Assembly: GCA_016715885.1 (NCBI GenBank)
Contig: JADJXL010000028.1
Coordinates: 620,001 to 684,000 of the forward strand
Source: Polyangiaceae bacterium
GTDB taxonomy: Bacteria > Myxococcota_A > Polyangia > Polyangiales > Polyangiaceae
DNA length: 64,000 nucleotides
Reading direction: 5' to 3'
Shown here: positions 63,601 through 64,000 of the stretch, piece after piece
Layout of the letters: the number at the start of each line of letters is the position of its first letter
Position numbering within the stretch: the stretch's first letter is position 1
Translations under genes and position numbers: made by a program
Notes under the pieces: model-generated
The model's database searches: none
What the model was told of the DNA's origin: nothing
Seen by the model: only the letters and a program-made list of their open reading frames with translations

Positions 63601-64000
63601 TGATCGATGCGCGCCTGCGCCCGCGCTTCTTGCAGAAAGCGCGACGTCATGTAGGAATCGACATTGAATATGAACTTGATGGCCACGCGCCGATCGATTC
63701 GTTTGTCGCGTGCTTCGAATACCGCCCCCATACCACCCTTGCCGAGCAACCCGAGGATCTCGTACCGATCCCAACGATTGGGATCGGATAGCGGATTACG
63801 CTCGGACAGCGGCAGAAAGCTCGACGAAGAAGGCGCCTCTTGCGAATCAATGCCGCTCAGTGCAATTTTCGCACTCGTCGACTGCGGTATTGGCACCTCG
63901 TTGGCAGCTTCGATGATCTCGACGGGCTCGCTCTGCAGCGCCTTTTTCCTGCGCCGCGGACGCTCGATTCGGACGGTCCCGGGCGGCGTTACATCGGCAG
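60651..64000 (-). CDS. Ser/Thr kinase-TPR membrane protein (5' end outside the window)
   Basis: At least 1116 residues. The frame remains open to the window edge: before the GTG at 63896 it reads TVRIERPRRRKKALQS and EPVEIIEAANEV, so the true start lies beyond 64000. Kinase domain: GLLGKGGMGAVF, AIKFIF lysine, HRDIKPANI, MDFGLA and SPEQ. A basic segment then a transmembrane helix (AFAVIALVVSLVAFTGYGV) follows, then about 700 residues of TPR-like helix pairs (for example ALGLGHVALEEWELARKHLEAA, YNNTALWLTELAEW). It is likely an inner-membrane receptor kinase with a periplasmic TPR sensor. The fifth kinase in the window. Confidence 0.9.
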   Translation of the reverse strand, partial: ADVTPPGTVRIERPRRRKKALQSEPVEIIEAANEVPIPQSTSAKIALSGIDSQEAPSSSSFLPLSERNPLSDPNRWDRYEILGLLGKGGMGAVFEARDKRIDRRVAIKFIFNVDSYMTSRFLQEARAQARIDHPNVCKVLEVGEVEGRAYIAMQLIRGKPLSEASEAMSLDDKVRLMKTVTEAVSVAHRLGVIHRDIKPANIMVEQVEGEGGSILLNPILMDFGLAREESGTQGLTESGALLGTPGYMSPEQARGQARGTDARTDVYGLGATLYDLLTGAPPFADANAMNVLLKVLIEDPVPPRVKNPEVPPALDTIVIKCLSKEPHQRYASAADLAEDLERFLSREKVLARRLTLPERLYWRGKRNKPMAFAVIALVVSLVAFTGYGVDTAITNARREAIAQKRAELGKKLGQAVKDLDWLVRSAHLVPLHDTTAEKAIVRERMASIEAEMRSFADLGAGFDHYALGLGHVALEEWELARKHLEAAQARGVREPELDYALGRALGELYSKSLEDARKSGDATYFAKRKKELDEEYLAPALRHLERCRGLPTVSAGYLEALIHFYHRRYDEALEQAEAARKSTPWLYEAAKLEGDVYLARALDAKDRGDNEKAERDFEQAVLHYERAADIGRSDHQVYEALSEAWIRQEEMDLYRGRDPKPKLEKALAAADKALIAAPKESYGHTKKAFAYHFQGRYAQGHGASREAVEGYYRLQIASGKQAVGAHPTDPFAQEATGIAYLKLAEYLQDRGETVDAILGQSSVYLREAIRLNPNFPWAYNDYGYALGLMGYAKKRRNEDPQELFQKAIETTKKAILIDEQYLIAYNNTALWLTELAEWKANHGENPEDVLRDAVRMTDHILHMNDKHLMAYGNAGRAFAMISSYRTETNEDGTESARRATERFKGLLSIDRTDVLAHIELARAYRLLAGHERIHGADPSSSINEGLRTLGTCRRIAVGNADCKVVEAEIRIEQAEWAESKQEVSSPLLEQARQLVAEATQQYPNRGDFWLNLAHIRLRQVAASRTSVEPNDSPNVIVDDGLRAIDQALKLAPGLPRALAVRGALNFHKAQIDSAHEKSALGQAKASLSKAFEGNPLLKRRYGEIANEVERRLEGR

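Overview
The window is GC-rich DNA from a myxobacterium, most likely of the order Polyangiales. The grounds are gene content, not a marker gene. There are five Ser/Thr protein kinases of the eukaryotic type fused to varied extra domains. There is an FHA-sigma54 activator, many lipoproteins of unknown function, a surface protein with a MYXO-CTERM-like tail, and toxin/immunity genes of the Myxococcus Sit type. No rRNA, tRNA, CRISPR array or transposase was recognised.

1-13.1 kb is an accessory island of contact-dependent (polymorphic) toxin and immunity genes. It holds a truncated toxin with a WHH/LHH-type nuclease tip that runs off the left edge, a complete toxin followed by a double-CXXC (SitI6-like) immunity gene, an orphan toxin tip with its immunity gene, and a lipoprotein toxin candidate followed by a tandemly duplicated immunity protein. 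Between them lie immunity-gene debris, hairpin repeats and four copies of a ~270 bp repeat seen nowhere else in the window. A two-gene ATPase/TOPRIM-like (DUF4276) module, which looks like a phage-defence pair, sits between two ~1 kb direct repeats. One repeat copy carries an intact 150-residue gene and the other a frameshifted copy of it.

13.1-36.8 kb is dominated by signalling and envelope genes: an FHA-sigma54 activator, a 1582-residue kinase-STAND-WD40 protein, two VWA-domain proteins, a 908-residue TPR/propeller lipoprotein, an MDR oxidoreductase, an Ig-repeat surface protein, two tandem TIGR03032-like genes (one frameshifted), two paralogues of an unknown family, a short kinase, a cyclic-nucleotide-binding protein and a kinase-STAS fusion.

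36.9-41.7 kb is an arsenic operon on the minus strand: arsR, arsD, arsA, an internally deleted acr3 remnant, arsC, arsM and a SigZ-like sigma factor. ArsA therefore has no intact membrane partner here.

41.9-64 kb holds a kinase with a DCG in place of DFG, a LamG-type lipoprotein, a frameshifted M24 peptidase, a trio of Cys-rich secreted proteins, a 5'-nucleotidase followed by a run of co-directional envelope genes, an AlaA-type aminotransferase, two lipoproteins and the main part of a kinase-TPR protein that leaves the right edge. Several otherwise conserved genes are broken by one- or two-base shifts in short homopolymers or dinucleotides, so residual long-read assembly error must be considered alongside true decay.
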